Shown piece after piece: positions 38,401 through 53,400 of a stretch of 64,000 bases of DNA. The translations under genes and the position numbers were made by a program. The DNA comes from Helopsaltes ochotensis (taxonomy: Eukaryota; Chordata; Aves; Passeriformes; Locustellidae): NCBI GenBank assembly GCA_013400155.1, contig VXBM01000043.1:1892325-1956324 (forward strand), given 5' to 3'. Below the pieces are notes generated by a model. The model ran no database searches and was not told the DNA's origin. It worked only from the letters and a program-made list of their open reading frames with translations. Positions within the stretch are counted from its first letter, which is position 1. Each line of letters begins with the position of its first letter.

Positions 38401-41400
38401 AACTACTGGACTCTGGACTGAATTTTTAGATTGAATTCTCAGATACTGATTTTGATCAGCATTGTTTCTTAAAAGGGGCAATGTGAAGGTCTATTGATCT
38501 ACACAAAATAATTCTGGAGGTTCACTCCCTTTTCATCCTGTCTAAAGCATTATGACGCTCAAGCAGACAGAGGAGTTCTACTTTCTGTTATGTTAAGCAG
38601 TAATACAAGTTATACCTGCAGCTGGAGATGAAACTGCCATGGAATTAAATTTCTGAATATGGTCAGCTTCTCTATTGTTGGTTTAAAGCAAACAGCTGTG
38701 ATTGTTCCTGAGCTGTTTGTTGCTGATTAAAGTTTTGTGTTGTGATCTCTGGAGATATCTAGTTACTCTGATCAAATGTATTTTTCATGTTTCTTCTGCA
38801 TACTTCTGTGTTTAAGTGATATTTTTATAAATGCAATGTTAATATATGCATTTGTCTAGTCAAACTGAGACAATTTCCACATTTTTGTATACATAATCAT
38901 GGAAACATTTTTGAAAATGGGTGTAAGCTCAAATGTAAAGCTGGGAACAAACACAGATTATTACCACGTGTAATCTTTCTCAAAACTCTTTTCCTTTGAT
39001 TGGAGCTGGGATTTTACACCACTCATTACTTTTCTAATATTGTTGTGGCAGGTTTTTTTATAGTCCTGTTGTCATAAACTTAAACACGTGATTTCTTAAT
39101 GGTTCAAGTATATTCAGCTTTGTAAACTTGAAGTCCAGGTTACAGTTTTTAAAGATCCATTGCTCCAGTGTTTCTGAGGGGATGTTACTAAACACAGTTA
39201 ATTGTTACTGTATTCACCCAGTCCATAATACTGATGTGCATTCACTGAAGACATCAGAATTGTATTGAAACTATTACTTATAGGAAATGCTTTTAAGTAC
39301 TTACTGCAATTTTAGCTACTTATGAAAGCAAAAAAAGTTTGTGACCAGGTTCATTTGAAATATGATCTAGAGGCTGTAGTGATTTTGTATAAGCAGATAC
39401 CACAGGACCTGAGCTGCTAGCATAATAGAAATTGTACCATGTTGGTGCTGCTGCTTCTGTTCTTATGTCTGTATTAATTGACTGAAGAAAACTTAGTTCT
39501 GAGTTTATAAACACATTTTTTTTGCACATCTGTAAAATTTTGTGTAGATATTCTATGTACCTGACTATAAGTAATTTTTACCAACTGAAGTGCTTTTTGA
39601 AACTTCTGCCTAGGTGACTGAGGTGGTACTTTTCTTAAAAATCTGGTTCCTGTCTCACTGGGGTTGACCTGAGACAAATTTATACCAGGAAGAGAGGTTA
39701 ATAAAATTACAGAAGCAGCACAATTGGGTGTGGTTAATCCTGTATAAAATCTGCTTCCAAGTGGCTGGCTGTAAGACAGACTATGACAGAAGCCATCGAA
39801 ATTTTACTTCCAAAGAGGATTCAAGTGTCATCAGCTGCACCTTTCTTAGGAAGCAAAGACATTAATCTTGTAGATTTGTTTCTGTTCTGATAATCAGCAA
39901 TTACTTGTAGTTTTCTTATAAACTAGTCCAGATCCATATATGAATTCTGAGAATTAGGAATGGATTTAGATTGAAATGTCAAAGAGTGTTATGTCCCCTT
40001 AGAAGTGTCAGCTGGCTCCTGTTTGAAAGAGTGCTTCCCTTTTCAAATCCATGCTCATACTGGCGGCTTGTCATCCTGTGCTTTTTCAAAGTTTTAAATT
40101 TAAGATTTTTGTTTTGGTTAGGTATTGGTATTCACTTATTGGAAAAGCCATCTATGTTTAATGTTCACATGTACACTGGGTTTTTCTTTGATCTTTAAAA
40201 CCTGTATTTGCTTGTCATTTCATATTTATTGCCTTTGGTTACTGTACCTTGTGCTGTTAAATCCTGATCATAGTGTCTCAAACCTGTGTGTTCCTTTGAT
40301 CCAAAGTTAGATGGGATTGACTAATGAAACTGGCTGTTACTAGGAGAAGGGATTATATAATATTTTTGTCTTTTTAGACATAGTAAACAATTGCAATTAA
40401 GAATGAAACCAGAACAGAAATCAGCATGCTAGTAAATAATCTATATTTATGACTCTTCTCTCCTGCCATTTTAAACTGCATGGCTTTAGTAAGTAATTTC
40501 TTTTCTCTTTCTTAACAACTCTGAACATCTTTTCTTGAAAAGGCTCGTGCATGGTTGCTTAGTTACAGCATTGTATGTGTGTTATACATTTCACCTTCTG
40601 AATAAAAGTAAGATGAATTTTAGGAATTTCCTATTCATTAATAAGCACTGAGGATCAAAGCAGAAATGTAAGGAAAAATGGAACACAGGAAAGTTACTTA
40701 GTGAATATTATTTTTTTTCCTGTTGTATTTATGCATTTTCCTGTCAAAATGTCTGCATTTAATCCCTACTAAGTAGAATGTTACAACAGGCAGTGGGTTC
40801 TGGGGATAGCGAGAAGAGATTCTTACCTGAACTTCAGTAAAGAGGTTACTTTAAAATGTGTGCATAATTTAAAAAAAGTCAGTGTTTATTCTGTTTCTTA
40901 GTACATATTGATATAAAAGAGACCTGATTTTCTTATCATAGCTGGGTTTTTTTGGTTGTAGTGTCAGAGGGTACAGAAACAGGCAAAAGATCCAAGCTTA
41001 CTATTTCCACACTAACTTCCTGCTCATATTCTGGTGTATTTTGTGAGTGGACATAATCTAAGGATGGTGGCTTTTGTACCATAGAGATGACTTCCAAATA
41101 AATGGATTTGAGAAATTGTACAAGGTTATTTTAGTTGTTTCAAGGTAAGGTAGTTCATCATTGTAACAACTGAAGTTACAGAGAGACAGTGGGGTGAAAT
41201 ACACAACATGCATGCCAGATTTTTTTCTCCTAGAATCTTCTCTTAACTCCTCCATTCCTTTTTTCCCTGCATTCTGTGATAAGGAGATTATTTCATATCA
41301 ATGTTCTCAAGAATTGGACTGTGATACTGTGTTAAGTGCTGGTCCCGTGGATTGTCTTCTGGAGATTTGCTTGGTTTCTAAAATCTGGATATTTGCAATG

Positions 41401-44400
41401 CTGATGGTAGGACAAGCTGTAAAATCTTTTTTCTGAAAAGACACGTTGCCCCTCCTGTTCTGGACATGTCCTAATTGAAGATTTGGCAATACTGTGGTTA
41501 AAATCTTTGACCTGAATCTATACTCCAAGCTTACTTCAGGCATGGAGTTTTGTGCTCACGGCACAGCAGACAGCATGCGCTGTGTTGCACAGTGGTCAGA
41601 TGTTGGCCTTATCCTCCTCTGCTGCTGCCTTCTGTGCATGCAGGCAAAGATGTTAAATAACAAACCCTTCATTTCATTCCTAGTTACTGCAGTAGAAGTT
41701 TTAAAATATTTGCAAATTGTCTGTAGGTCACAGTGGTGTAAAACTTTGATAGTACCATAGATTTTCAGCCTTGTGTTATCTAAAGGACCCTTACAAGTTG
41801 ACAGAAAGAATAGATTTGTTCATAGAACATTAAACAGAAATAATTTGTTCATGCAGTTTTCTGTGTGTGTCTTCTCAAAAGAGACTCTAAAATATGATCC
41901 ATTTTTTGTTCTTCTTTAATAGGAATCTGGTTAAGAAGTACTGTCCTAAACGCTCACCAAAAGATGAGGAACCCAGGTAAAAATGTCCATTTCAAGTTCT
42001 GTGTGTAAAAAGTGAGAACTAACAGTATATTCTTGTCTTTTTGTGGATTTATTTTTAAGGTGAAGTATGACAACAAAATAATTGTGCTTAGCTTCTTACA
42101 GTTCTGCTGTAATTCTTAAGCATGAAACCTTTGTTTACTCCTATTGATATTTTAATGTTGTAAACATGGCAGGTTTACTTACTCCCTTCCAAATTAATCT
42201 TTAGGTAACTGAAATTTTGAAAGCAGAAGTTTAGCTTGCTGTGTATAATCTAGTATTGTTTTTTAAAGAAAAGCAAGTGTGTGTCCTTAGGCTTTGGGTT
42301 TTTGCTTAGTAATAGAGATTTTCATTGCATTTTTATGGCAATACAAATGTAGCTATGCATCTCTATACTCAGACCTGAGTGTACACAAATTGTCATGTTA
42401 TGGGCAAGAAGAGCTCTTAAAATGCTGACTTTCTTTGACTCCAGAGACAAAATAAGTGGATGTCTAATGGTGGAGGAACAATTTGTGCTAAACAACTTCA
42501 TTTATCAGGAATGTGCTTGTTTTTGCTGTCCATTCCATAGCCATTTTTAAAATTTATTTGAAAAAGCACAATACTTTTTTTTCTTTAGGGGTAAGTCTTA
42601 GGAAATAAAAAAAGTGGACAAGTTTCAGGTTGCAGCCAGAGCACATGCTGTGCAGAGTGCCTGAGAATTCACTGTAGCATTTCCTCTAGCTCTTCTAACT
42701 ATGTAAAGAGCCTGGACCTGAGGGAATAGGCTTTCCAATGCTAGAGTGGCATTTGAAATTCCCTAAAGCCAAGCCTATGGAGATGGCAGTATTCCACAGT
42801 TAAAAGAGAGAGAAAGATGTATATTTTAATGTGGTGCCTGTTTTTTTTTTCCTTTCTTCCCTTCCACACACACTTTCTACCCTTTGCCCCTCCTCTTCCC
42901 CCCTTTTTAGTGCCAGCCATAGTGGCACCTTACTTCCAGCCAAGAGGTGGGCAGGCAAACAGGCAGCTGTCTCCAGAGCTGATAGCAAACTTGTTCTGTA
43001 GAATCCATCGGGCTGCATAGGAGTGGTATGATTGGCATGTTCCACCCTCAAGACTACCAAGCACATCATCTCTGCAGCAAGCTCAGCCTCCGAGCCTAGG
43101 GACGTATGTATCCGTTCCCAAGCTCAGGCTCTCCCTGGGCAGCTTAGGAGATACCACTATACTACAGGGCTTGCCAGGTAGTATTCTTCTTCTTTCTTTT
43201 CCATCCACAAACCCCGTGTTCTTGTAAAATGTATTTGAGGAGGCATTGCAACATATAGTACATGCGAGGCTTAACAAGGGCTTTCCCAGTTTGTGTTTCT
43301 CCTCTAATTCAATTAGCATTAAGATAAGGTTTATTATAAAATGTCCTTGATGTTTTATTTAATCAGGAGTACAGACTATACTAAAATAAGTATAGTTTAA
43401 AAAGCTGTCTAACTTGTTGTGTATGTTTGTGTGTGTGGTTTCTGCCAGGTTTACTTCGTGTATTGCCTTTTTTAACATCCTCAACGAGTTGAATGACTAT
43501 GCAGGACAACGAGAAGTAGTTGCAGAAGAAATGGGACACAGAGTGTATGGAGAATTGATGAGATATTCTCATGATCTAAAAACTGAGAGAAAAATGGTAA
43601 TTTCTGTGGTTTTGAATTTGAAAATAGGATGTCAAGATGTATGTCCTTTAATGAAGTGATGTATTTATTTACCTGTTTTGATGAACATGGCAATACATAG
43701 GTTTTGTAATACATTTACAAAACACATTTAAGGTTTTTCTATGATACATAATGTTATATACTATAGTACAGTTATTAAACCTAAAAATTATTATCTTGGG
43801 AAGACAGTGCTTACTAATAACCTTTTTTTGCCAGTGTACCCCAGTATCTATGATACTGTTCTTGCATGTTAAGTAATGTCTTCTAAAGAGTACAGGTAGC
43901 TGGTGGGAGATACTGCACATCATAGGATGTCAGCTAGAGCAGGGACTGATTAATGATAGTAATACCAGAAATATAGGCAAATTTAATTTATTTGTGGTGT
44001 TTTTAGCATCTTCAGGAAGGGCGAAAGGCTCAGCAGTATCTGGACATGTGCTGGAAACAGATGGATAATGTGAGTTTGTGTTTGGATTTTATTCCTGTTG
44101 AGTTTATATAAGATATACAGGCTGTAAGTGGAATTTTTTTCATCTGTCTTGCTTAGATTTAATATTTATGTATATTACTAAATTTCCAAGTAACTTAGTA
44201 ACATAATATAGTTCAATGTATTTATAGTTCCCTGGTTAAAAAAAATCTCCTGTAAATGGCTTCTGTGTTTATGAGAACACAGTGTGTTTGAGAGAAGCCT
44301 TGGCTTTTAATCAGCATAACCAGCATAAAGGAATCTGGTTTTAACATGGGTACAGACTTTGGTTGCTTCTCCTTGGGCTACTAAAAATGACAGTTTATTT

Positions 44401-47400
44401 ATATGAAGATGAAATCTTAAGTTACTGAATTTAACTTGAGCTTGAGGGCTTGTTCCAAGGTGTATTGAAGAATACCACTATAGACTACTGTACTTTGAGG
44501 AGGTAGAATTACAGTTAAAACAGAGAAATGCAGGGGAGTGAATGTCTCTAGGACGGACTATAAGCTTCTTTTTCTTGAAACAAATGCTTTTAAAGATAAG
44601 GAAATATGAAATTCAACCTAGTCTGTTTAAGATGTGTTCTGATATTCTGGTTTTCTGTCTTAAAAATTTATTATATCTTTGATCCAGATTATTATGAAGC
44701 AATACTGGAGAAGTGAATGTCTGTTTGTTGTTGTGGTCCCAGATGAGCAGGGTCTTGCTTCACTGTCATGTCAGAGAGTTTAATTAATCATCAGAGGATC
44801 AGAATAGAAGCAGATGTGGTAGTTTTAGATGTTACTACTCTTCACCAAAATAGTTCCCACAGTTCATCTTGAACAATACAGTGCCTTGTATCCACCTGAG
44901 TGCAAAGTCAGTCTTTTAAATGCATTTAGATGCCTTTAAGGGACACACTAATCTCACTTGCTGACTTTGCTGTGAAGCAGGAGCTTTGAGTTTCAGTTGC
45001 AGTTTCTCACTAGAGATGTGAACTTCTGCAACAATTTTTCCTACAGCAGTTGTCTTGACAACAGCTGCATGTATGGAACATCAAGTATATTGGATGCTGT
45101 TGTCTGTGCTACCTACAGCTGTGCCACTTGACATGAATACTGATGATGATTGTAATATAGATACATCCTTCAGACTGCCTTCGAAATAATTTAGTTGACC
45201 TAGTTGCTGTGCTGACAATGTGCTCCTTTAAAGGGACTTTGTGAATTTAAGATACTTAAATGGAAGCTTTGATATTTAGAATTCAGAATTAATGTTAGAA
45301 ACCAAAAGGGAATAGTGGCTGTTGAAGCAGTAATTTTATGCCTTTTGTAGAGCAAAAAGAAATTTGAGAGAGAATGCAGAGAGGCAGAGAAGGCACAGCA
45401 AAGCTACGAACGACTGGACAATGATACGAATGCGACAAAGGCTGATGTTGAGAAGGTAAGGACAGTGGCTTTTCTTTATTATCAGTGATATTTCATTTTC
45501 ATATTAATCATCAGTACTGTAACAATGTTCATTGAATGTATAAAACTGTGTATAAAATATGCTTATTTGTTATGTGCAAAATCAGAATTCCAGTGACACG
45601 TAAGAGCACAGGAAAGGAGTGTGCTTCAGAATCAGAATGGTTTGGGTTGGAAGGGACCTGGAAGACTCCCCTGCCATGGCAGGGACAGCTTCCACTCACT
45701 AGACCAGGTTGCTGAAAGCCCTGTCCAACCTGGCCTTGAACACTGCCAGGATGGGGCATCCACAGTTTCTCTGGGCAATCTGTTCCAGTGCCTCACCACC
45801 CTTACAGTGAAGAATTTTTTCCTAATGTCTAATCTAAACATGCCCTCTGTGAGTTTAAAGTCATTCCCGCTTGCCTATCACTACCTGCCTTTGTGAGAAG
45901 TCCGTCTCCAGCTCTCTTGTAGACCCTCTGTAGGACCTGGAAGCAGCTCTAAGGTGTCCCCAAAGCCTTTGCTTCTCCAGGCTGAAAATCTCCAAAACTC
46001 TCAGCTGTCTTTATAGGAGGGATGCTTCAGTCCTCTGATGATCTTTATGTCCTCCTTTGGACTCTTCCCAGCAGGTCATTTCCTTCCTGTGCTGAGAGCA
46101 CTCCAGCTGGGGTCTCAGGAGGGCTGAGCAGAGGGGCAGATGCAGCTCCCTTGACCTGCTGGCCGTGCTGCTTTTGGTGGAGCCCAGGACAGGGTTGGCT
46201 TTCTGGGCTGTGAGTGCACATTGCGAGGACCCCCAAGTCCTTCTCTTCAGGGCTGCTCTCAACCCATTCTCTCCCATTCTCTCTGTGTTGGTGCTTGGGA
46301 TCACCCCAGCTTCCATGCAGGACCTCGCACTTGGCCTTGTTAAAGTTCACCAGAGTCCCTCTGGATGGCTGTGCTGTGTTCCCTAAATTGGCAGCTGGCT
46401 GCCGTTTGGTACCTCATGGCTTATATGTTCAGTCACTTCTGTGGGTTTTAGGATATGCACTGAAGCAGTCTGGCAAAGGGAGCTGCAGTGACCATTGCTT
46501 TCTCTCTATATAACAAATGAGGTTTGGGAGTGTCAGTATGTGTGAGGTGTCACATTCTTTGTATTTCAGTTATAAGGCTATTGGTTTTGATGACTTGTGA
46601 CTAGTGTTCTTGCATAGTTGATAAGAAAAGAATGCTGTGTGTCATTGAAAAGTACCTGTTTAACCTGATAACACTTTCCTGCTAGGCCAAGCAACAGTTA
46701 AACCTGCGCACACATATGGCTGATGAAAACAAAAATGAATATGCTGCACAACTACAGAATTTTAATGGGGAACAGCACAAACACTACTACATTGTCATTC
46801 CTCAGATTTACAAGGTAAAATGATTAACAGATTAACAGATAAAGTATTTCTGATCCTTTTCTAAAGAAGTAGACTTTAAAATTAAAAACTTTTTTTTTAT
46901 TTAAGTGGATCATTTTATCAAGAAGTTACCATAATCTTGAGACAACTTGTGTTTTTTCATGAGGCTGCTTACCATACTAATGCTTAGATTTCCAACAAAA
47001 GTGCTTGGTTGCATTTTCTGTAAGATTTTATACTTTGTAGAGTCTTTGTTTAAATATTTCTGTAAGGGTCTGGCAAAGTAAACATTTGAGATGTCTGGGT
47101 GATCACAGACATTTAAAATAATGCCTCTAGTAAGGGTTGATCAGTAGTTTCAGGATCCTTGTGTGTGCGTGAGAATGCTCCACCTCTGGTGAGGTGAAGG
47201 AAAGCAGGTAGCTGACGGTGACTGTGCTTTAATGGCTCTCATGCATGGGTGAATAAACGGCTGCACTGGGAGCAGAAGTTCCAGCATCCTCCCCAGCCCC
47301 CAGTTAGTCCTTGCTCCATCAGTGTTAGTTTCCAGCAATCCACAGATATCGCTAAACCAAGTAAAATGTTAAAGATCAATACTTTGCATCTAAAGTGGGG

Positions 47401-50400
47401 GTTTCTTGAGATGCTTTATGTAACTACTAAGATTTTTTTTACATTCTTTCGAAAACATGAACTTGGCAAAACTGGAAAACCAGTTTGAAGTAGTTGGGGG
47501 CATCAGGTGAGGAGAGTTCAGAAGTGTGTGGGCGAGTACTTTCAGCCATTTGGGAAATGTGGTGGAAAGTGATACTGAGACAGGGAGTGGGGAAATGGAA
47601 GGTGAAACACTGACTTTATTTGAAACTATTCAACTTAAATATGCTTGATATTTTCCAAAGCACAGGTCAGTTCATATATATTTTTTTTTAGTGCTTACTA
47701 GAAGGTCTAGGATTCATTTGGCTTATTAAAGAATTTTCTAATATTTTAACTGTTAAGCAGCACTACAGTAGGTCTGACTTTACACACTGATCCAAGAACT
47801 GCAGTCAGCTCCCAGGAGAAACAGGTTGATCATCTTTGTAGCTTGCAGCAGACTTTTGCTTTACTGCCTTTATTTCTCCAGGGTTTAAATCCATTGTCAT
47901 TGTAAGATGTTACTAACATTTTTAGAACTCTACAGTAAGAGCAGAAAGGCCTAGTCCTGCTTTCTCTTGAGACTACACTTCTATTACTTCATTGCAAGTA
48001 TTTGGTGACATTCTATGGGAAAATCTTGGAGAGGGGTTTAGCACATTTAGGTGGTTGTTTTGTCTTGGAGAAATGATATTGAATATGATTTGAGACATCT
48101 GCCTCTGTGTAGATATAGGAAAGATCCAACTTTTTATGCAGTTTTTGACAACCTATTGGTATGTGTTTTACTGTTTTTTTTGCTTTTGTTTGGGGTGTTT
48201 TCCACATTCGGGTGAAAAGTTCAGGGCTATTATCTTAATAATATTTCTCTTTAATTTATTCTTTTTTGTTCTGTTCCAGTAAACTTTTATTGCAAATCTT
48301 ACGTAATGGTATTCTTCTCTTTATTTTCTTGCACACTGCTAAAGGAAATGGTTTGTATTTCAAATCAGAGTGTCTAAACTGCAAATAATTCTAATTTTTC
48401 TTATTTTTCCTATCTTTTAAATAATTGGTATTGTTTGGAAGGTATAATAATAAAAGCAAGATGGAGATATTTATCACCAGAGAGGAGTTACTTGGTACTA
48501 GAAGGAGTGAGGGAGGAGATGGTAGAAATCAGAAAAATTTCTTCACTGTGATTCTTATTTTTGCATGAAACAAATACTTTAAACAGTTGCATGTAAACAC
48601 TGTACATGTGCTTTATGAAAGAAAAAGGAAAAGAAAATATTTACATGATTTTTAGAAATCAAAGGGTATAAAGTCTTCATAACTGGGTATTCTAAGTCTA
48701 TGTCTGAAAAGACTTTTAAGTTCTGTTTTGTTAAGCAAATGAAAATACTGGGAAAACATAGGAATTCTGTCCCACACTGTGGTGGCCACAGTAACTGCAT
48801 ATGTCAGGATTGAGGAGAAAAAAATCAGCAAAAGAAAGCTTTATTTTATCTTTCTTTGCACTTGCAGCAACTTCAAGAAATGGATGAAAGAAGGACTATC
48901 AAACTTAGTGAATGCTACAAAGGCTTTGCTGACTCTGAGCGCAAGGTTATTCCAATTATCTCAAAATGCTTAGAAGGGATGATCCTTGCAGCAAAATCAG
49001 TTGATGAACACAGAGTAAGTAGAACTGAGTAACTTTAAATGTGTGTGAGCAATTTAACTGCTACCAAAGTGATGGAGTGTGAAAAGACTGACTTACCCTG
49101 TACAGTTTTCTTTCTGTGCTCAAATATTTGCTTCACAAGTGTTGTGACTTGGATTTCAGCAGAAGGGGCCACTTCTGCTTTTGTTGTCTGCTCCCTTCCT
49201 GCTTTATTGATTTCTTGTAATCTGAATATCTTTGACACGTTCTCACTGGGTGTGATTTTGGACAAAGTATTTCGAATATCCTGGAATACCGTGGTCAGTA
49301 TTTTCCCTTGTATGTGACACTAAAACATATAAAGGGTCTTCAGTCGACCTAAATTGATTCAGTTGCTGAATCAATTTGCTGCAATATTCTGAATGGCAGA
49401 GTATGCTTTGCTATACACTCATGGACACTTCTGAGATAAAAGAATGTTGTTATCTTAGGTTGGCATGTCCGAAAGTGTGTGTTTTGAGCTCACTCTTACT
49501 TTCTGTGCATCTCTGCCATTAAATGAACAATTTGCCTCCTTTTTTTCTTTGGTGGTTGGTGGGTTTTTAAACTCCTTAATATCCTATGTTTAGGACTCTC
49601 AACTAGTGATAGACTGCTTCAAATCTGGTTTTGAACCTCCTGGAGATTTTCCATTTGAAGACTACAGTCAGAATATTTACAGAACTATCTCTGATGGAAC
49701 CATCAGTACACCAAAGCAAGAAGGAATGAGAATTGATACAAAAACTACAGTTGGCAAGGCTAAAGGAAAGCTGTGGCTATTTGGAAAGAAACCAAAGGTA
49801 ACAATTAAAAAATTACTATTTGGAAAATTAAAATTTGAATATTTAGAGTGCATGGAAGCAGCAATTAATGATTTTTTTAAAATCTCCCCCTTGCCTGCCA
49901 ATGTCTTTTAAAGTATGTGTAAAGAGATCAGAAGATTGGAGTATCTACCATGTTAAAAATTAGGTTGTCACTGGGGAAGTTTTTCAATTTTTCTTCCAGT
50001 AATTTGTGTCTGGGAGCATTTTTAATAGTTTTTTTAAAAAGTAGCTTCCAATTACCATGTTTCTAAGATTCTGGAAAGACTTTCTGTAGTTGCATAGGAG
50101 AGGTGTTAATTGTGAATGTGAAAATAAGGGGAGAGGAAGAGTATGCTTTGGAATTGGGCAGACTTCAGATCTGTCTGTTATGGCACAAAAAGCAACTCCT
50201 TTCTAACCCCCGTCACATTTTAGATGTAAAACTGCTAATAGAGATTTTTATTATACCTGCTGCAAGATTTGAAAACTCCTGAGGTTTCTCTGAAAACCTT
50301 GAAGTTTATAATATGTCACTGGTAAAACATACTGTGGAAGCTCCATAAAGGTAAATGACCTAGAAGAAATATTAGTATGAAATAGGTAAAAATATTCCTG

Positions 50401-53400
50401 TGCTCAAGAAAAAATTGAAAGCATTGAAATTGCTACTTTGTTTTCTTATGAGTTACAATTAACACTTTCTTTGTGAGATGCCTTCATGGATCAACAAAAG
50501 ATTGTCAATATATGCATTAGCTATATAAATGAATGGAGCATATGCATATTTAAATTTTATGCTTTAATATTGGAGCATATCACTAAGCTATTTTAATGAT
50601 TCCCACAAATTTCTATGAGGTTATTTTAATGCTCCAAGCCAGTTTCTATAATTTATCACAGGAAGCTGTTCTTAGCTTCTTAATGGTAGAACTTATTTTC
50701 CACTTGATAGTATTCTGAGAAAGTAGGTCTTTACACAAAGGAAGGATGGAGATGATTCTTTATTCCATCCTCAGCATATTATGTAACTCTAGCTGGGTGT
50801 TAAAACTGGTTGTTTACTTTTCATGCAATATAATTAATGATTCATAGCAATTCACATGCATTAATACATGGACATACGTATTGCACTTGTCTGCAGAGGT
50901 GGGGGAGATTTGGCTTGTTCTGTAATTAGATCACAATTGCCAGTTTTACCACAGGACAACTTTCTGATAGTTTGGAGAGTATGTAAATGTACACTGGTTT
51001 CAGTCTGGACCTTGGCATTTTCTGTAGTTACAAGAAATCCCTTAGTGTGATGACAGCTGAAATCAGCTGACGAGACTTGCCCTACTCTTTCTTCTCCCCA
51101 GTTCACTCACTGTGTGTAGCATTCAGGGAGGCAGCCTTACTGTTTTCTCTGCAGCCACAGGTGTGACATGTGTGTACATACTACATGCATCTCTTCCCTA
51201 AGGACCTGGGTGAAATGAAAGATGTCCCTGGCTTTTACCTCTTTTGGGGGGAGGATGGAGGAGTGCTCTACAAAAGAGCAGCTGGAAGCAAAATACTTAC
51301 TGGAAGATACATATTTAATTCCAAATACTATTCACAGGTTTTAAAATACATTCATAAATTATCTGTTATAAAAGTAGCTGGTTTACTACAGCTGGGGTAT
51401 TCGTGGGGATCTTTGGACCTTCATTTAGTTGAAACTATGGCTGGTCTTGACTTCCAGGTATTCCTTTACCTATTTTTAATGTTGTCAAAGACATAAAAGC
51501 CTTTTATGAAGGGAATGAGTTGTGTAGCAGTGGAAATAGTAGAGGAATATTGAACTGAGAAAGAATAGCAGAGGTATGGGAGAAGCAATTTGAAAACAGG
51601 GGAGGAGGTTTTGGGATTATATTAATAATGCTTTGCAGTCATTGTGTTAGTCCAGCTTGACTACAGAGTTTGAGAATACTTTTTGTATTAGTCGTTCTCC
51701 ATAGATGTACCAAATATTCCTGGTTTGGCTAACTTGGTAGGATACCTCAATAGGTAGGAGGAAGTAGTGAGCAGGAATGCTTGAGCTTCCACAATGATTG
51801 TAAGTAAATTGGCCATAGCAGAGCTGTGTTTTAGGAAAAGAGACAGAGAGCTTTGGGATCTCGTGGTAGTGTTGAGTCTAAAGCTTTCTTCCTTCTCTGC
51901 AGCAACCTATAACTCTGAAGATTAATTCATGAGAGAAACCTTTTAAACCAAATACAGTTATAGTATAAATGTGTCTGGAATGTTACAACCTGTTTCTGTG
52001 TTGGATGGAAATTTTATTTTTGTAAGACAGAATTTTCATTTTAAAATCACTTTGAACATTTGGCTTATTTATTGCTTTCTTTATTTCCACATTAGCCACA
52101 ATCCCCACCCCTAACCCCTACTAGTTTATACACATCCAGTACTCCTAATGGGTCCCAGTATCCCATATTCTCCATTGAACCAGTGCATTATTGCATGAGT
52201 GACATAAAAACAGGGAAGCCCAGAATTCCTTCTTTCAGAAGCCTCAAAAGAGGGGTAAGTTTGTAACAAGTTGAAATGCATGATGGGCTATGAGCAGTGT
52301 GTTTGTGACGTGGCTTTTCTAATGCTCTTCACCCTCATTATAAGGCTTACTTAGTTAAAAGTAACGCTTCAGCTATAAGGTCACTTTTAGGATACTTTGT
52401 TTCATACTATACAGAAGTTACTAACAGATTAAAAAGAAAATAAAAGTTCTTCATCACATTTGAAATGCTCCTGCCTAAAAAAGGTGTTATAAAGAGGGTG
52501 CTCAGCATGTGTTTGATACCTTTCTTCATTGTTGTTCACATTCACAAATGTTTTCCTACCATCATGTAACATATTTTTGCAGTAATTTCTCATTGGATAT
52601 ACAGTTACCACAAAAATCATCTGACAAATCAGATGTCTTTTTGCTGACTTGTAAAATTGTAAAAGTTAACTATGAGACACTGAACTAAGAAGGGAAAATT
52701 TAATTTCTTTTGTACAGAAATGCTGTAGCTTATGATGATTGCAGATTTTGAAATACTGATCTTTTTAAACATTACAATTTTGATGTGTTTTCTGATTAAT
52801 TAGTCACTCTTGTTTGTCCTAGTTTCTTTTGGGTAAAATTATTGAAAAAATTATTACCAAATGCCACTAAGATTAATCAATTAATTTACTAATATAGTGG
52901 CATATTCTGCAAATAGAATGTGTCTGGAAGCCAGTAGAAGGAAAATACAAAGTTGTTTCCTAGCAACATTTATGATGCTAGTGATAAATGTACTGGCACT
53001 TTCCTGTTATGTCAAAAAAGCATAGGCTGCCCAGTTTATGTACGTTTAGTGATATTTATTGATCCAAATAAAAACGTAATTGGATGCATTTGGTTATATA
53101 ATAAATAATTCTGTGGTGTTTCAAGACAATATTGACTTGCTATCTCATGTGCATCAAGAATGGTTGACTGTTGTTGGCATAATGTGGAGATCAAAGTACC
53201 ACAGTGTTCTACTGCAGAAAAGTTACAATTTAGAGGCTCCCTTGTTGTCATTTTGAAGCAGGATGAATTACAGTTAAAACTTATTTTATTTATCTTTAAG
53301 TGATGTTGTGGCATCTAATTTCAGGCCCCCACATAACTTGGAAAGAGCCTTTCTAGCACTGCCATTTTTAAGAAAATACATGTATCCCTCTAAGCCTATA

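Noticed and set aside
51170..51496. 108-codon open frame in intron 9
   Set aside because: It lies between two FNBP1L exons, has no family resemblance and lacks acceptor or donor support.
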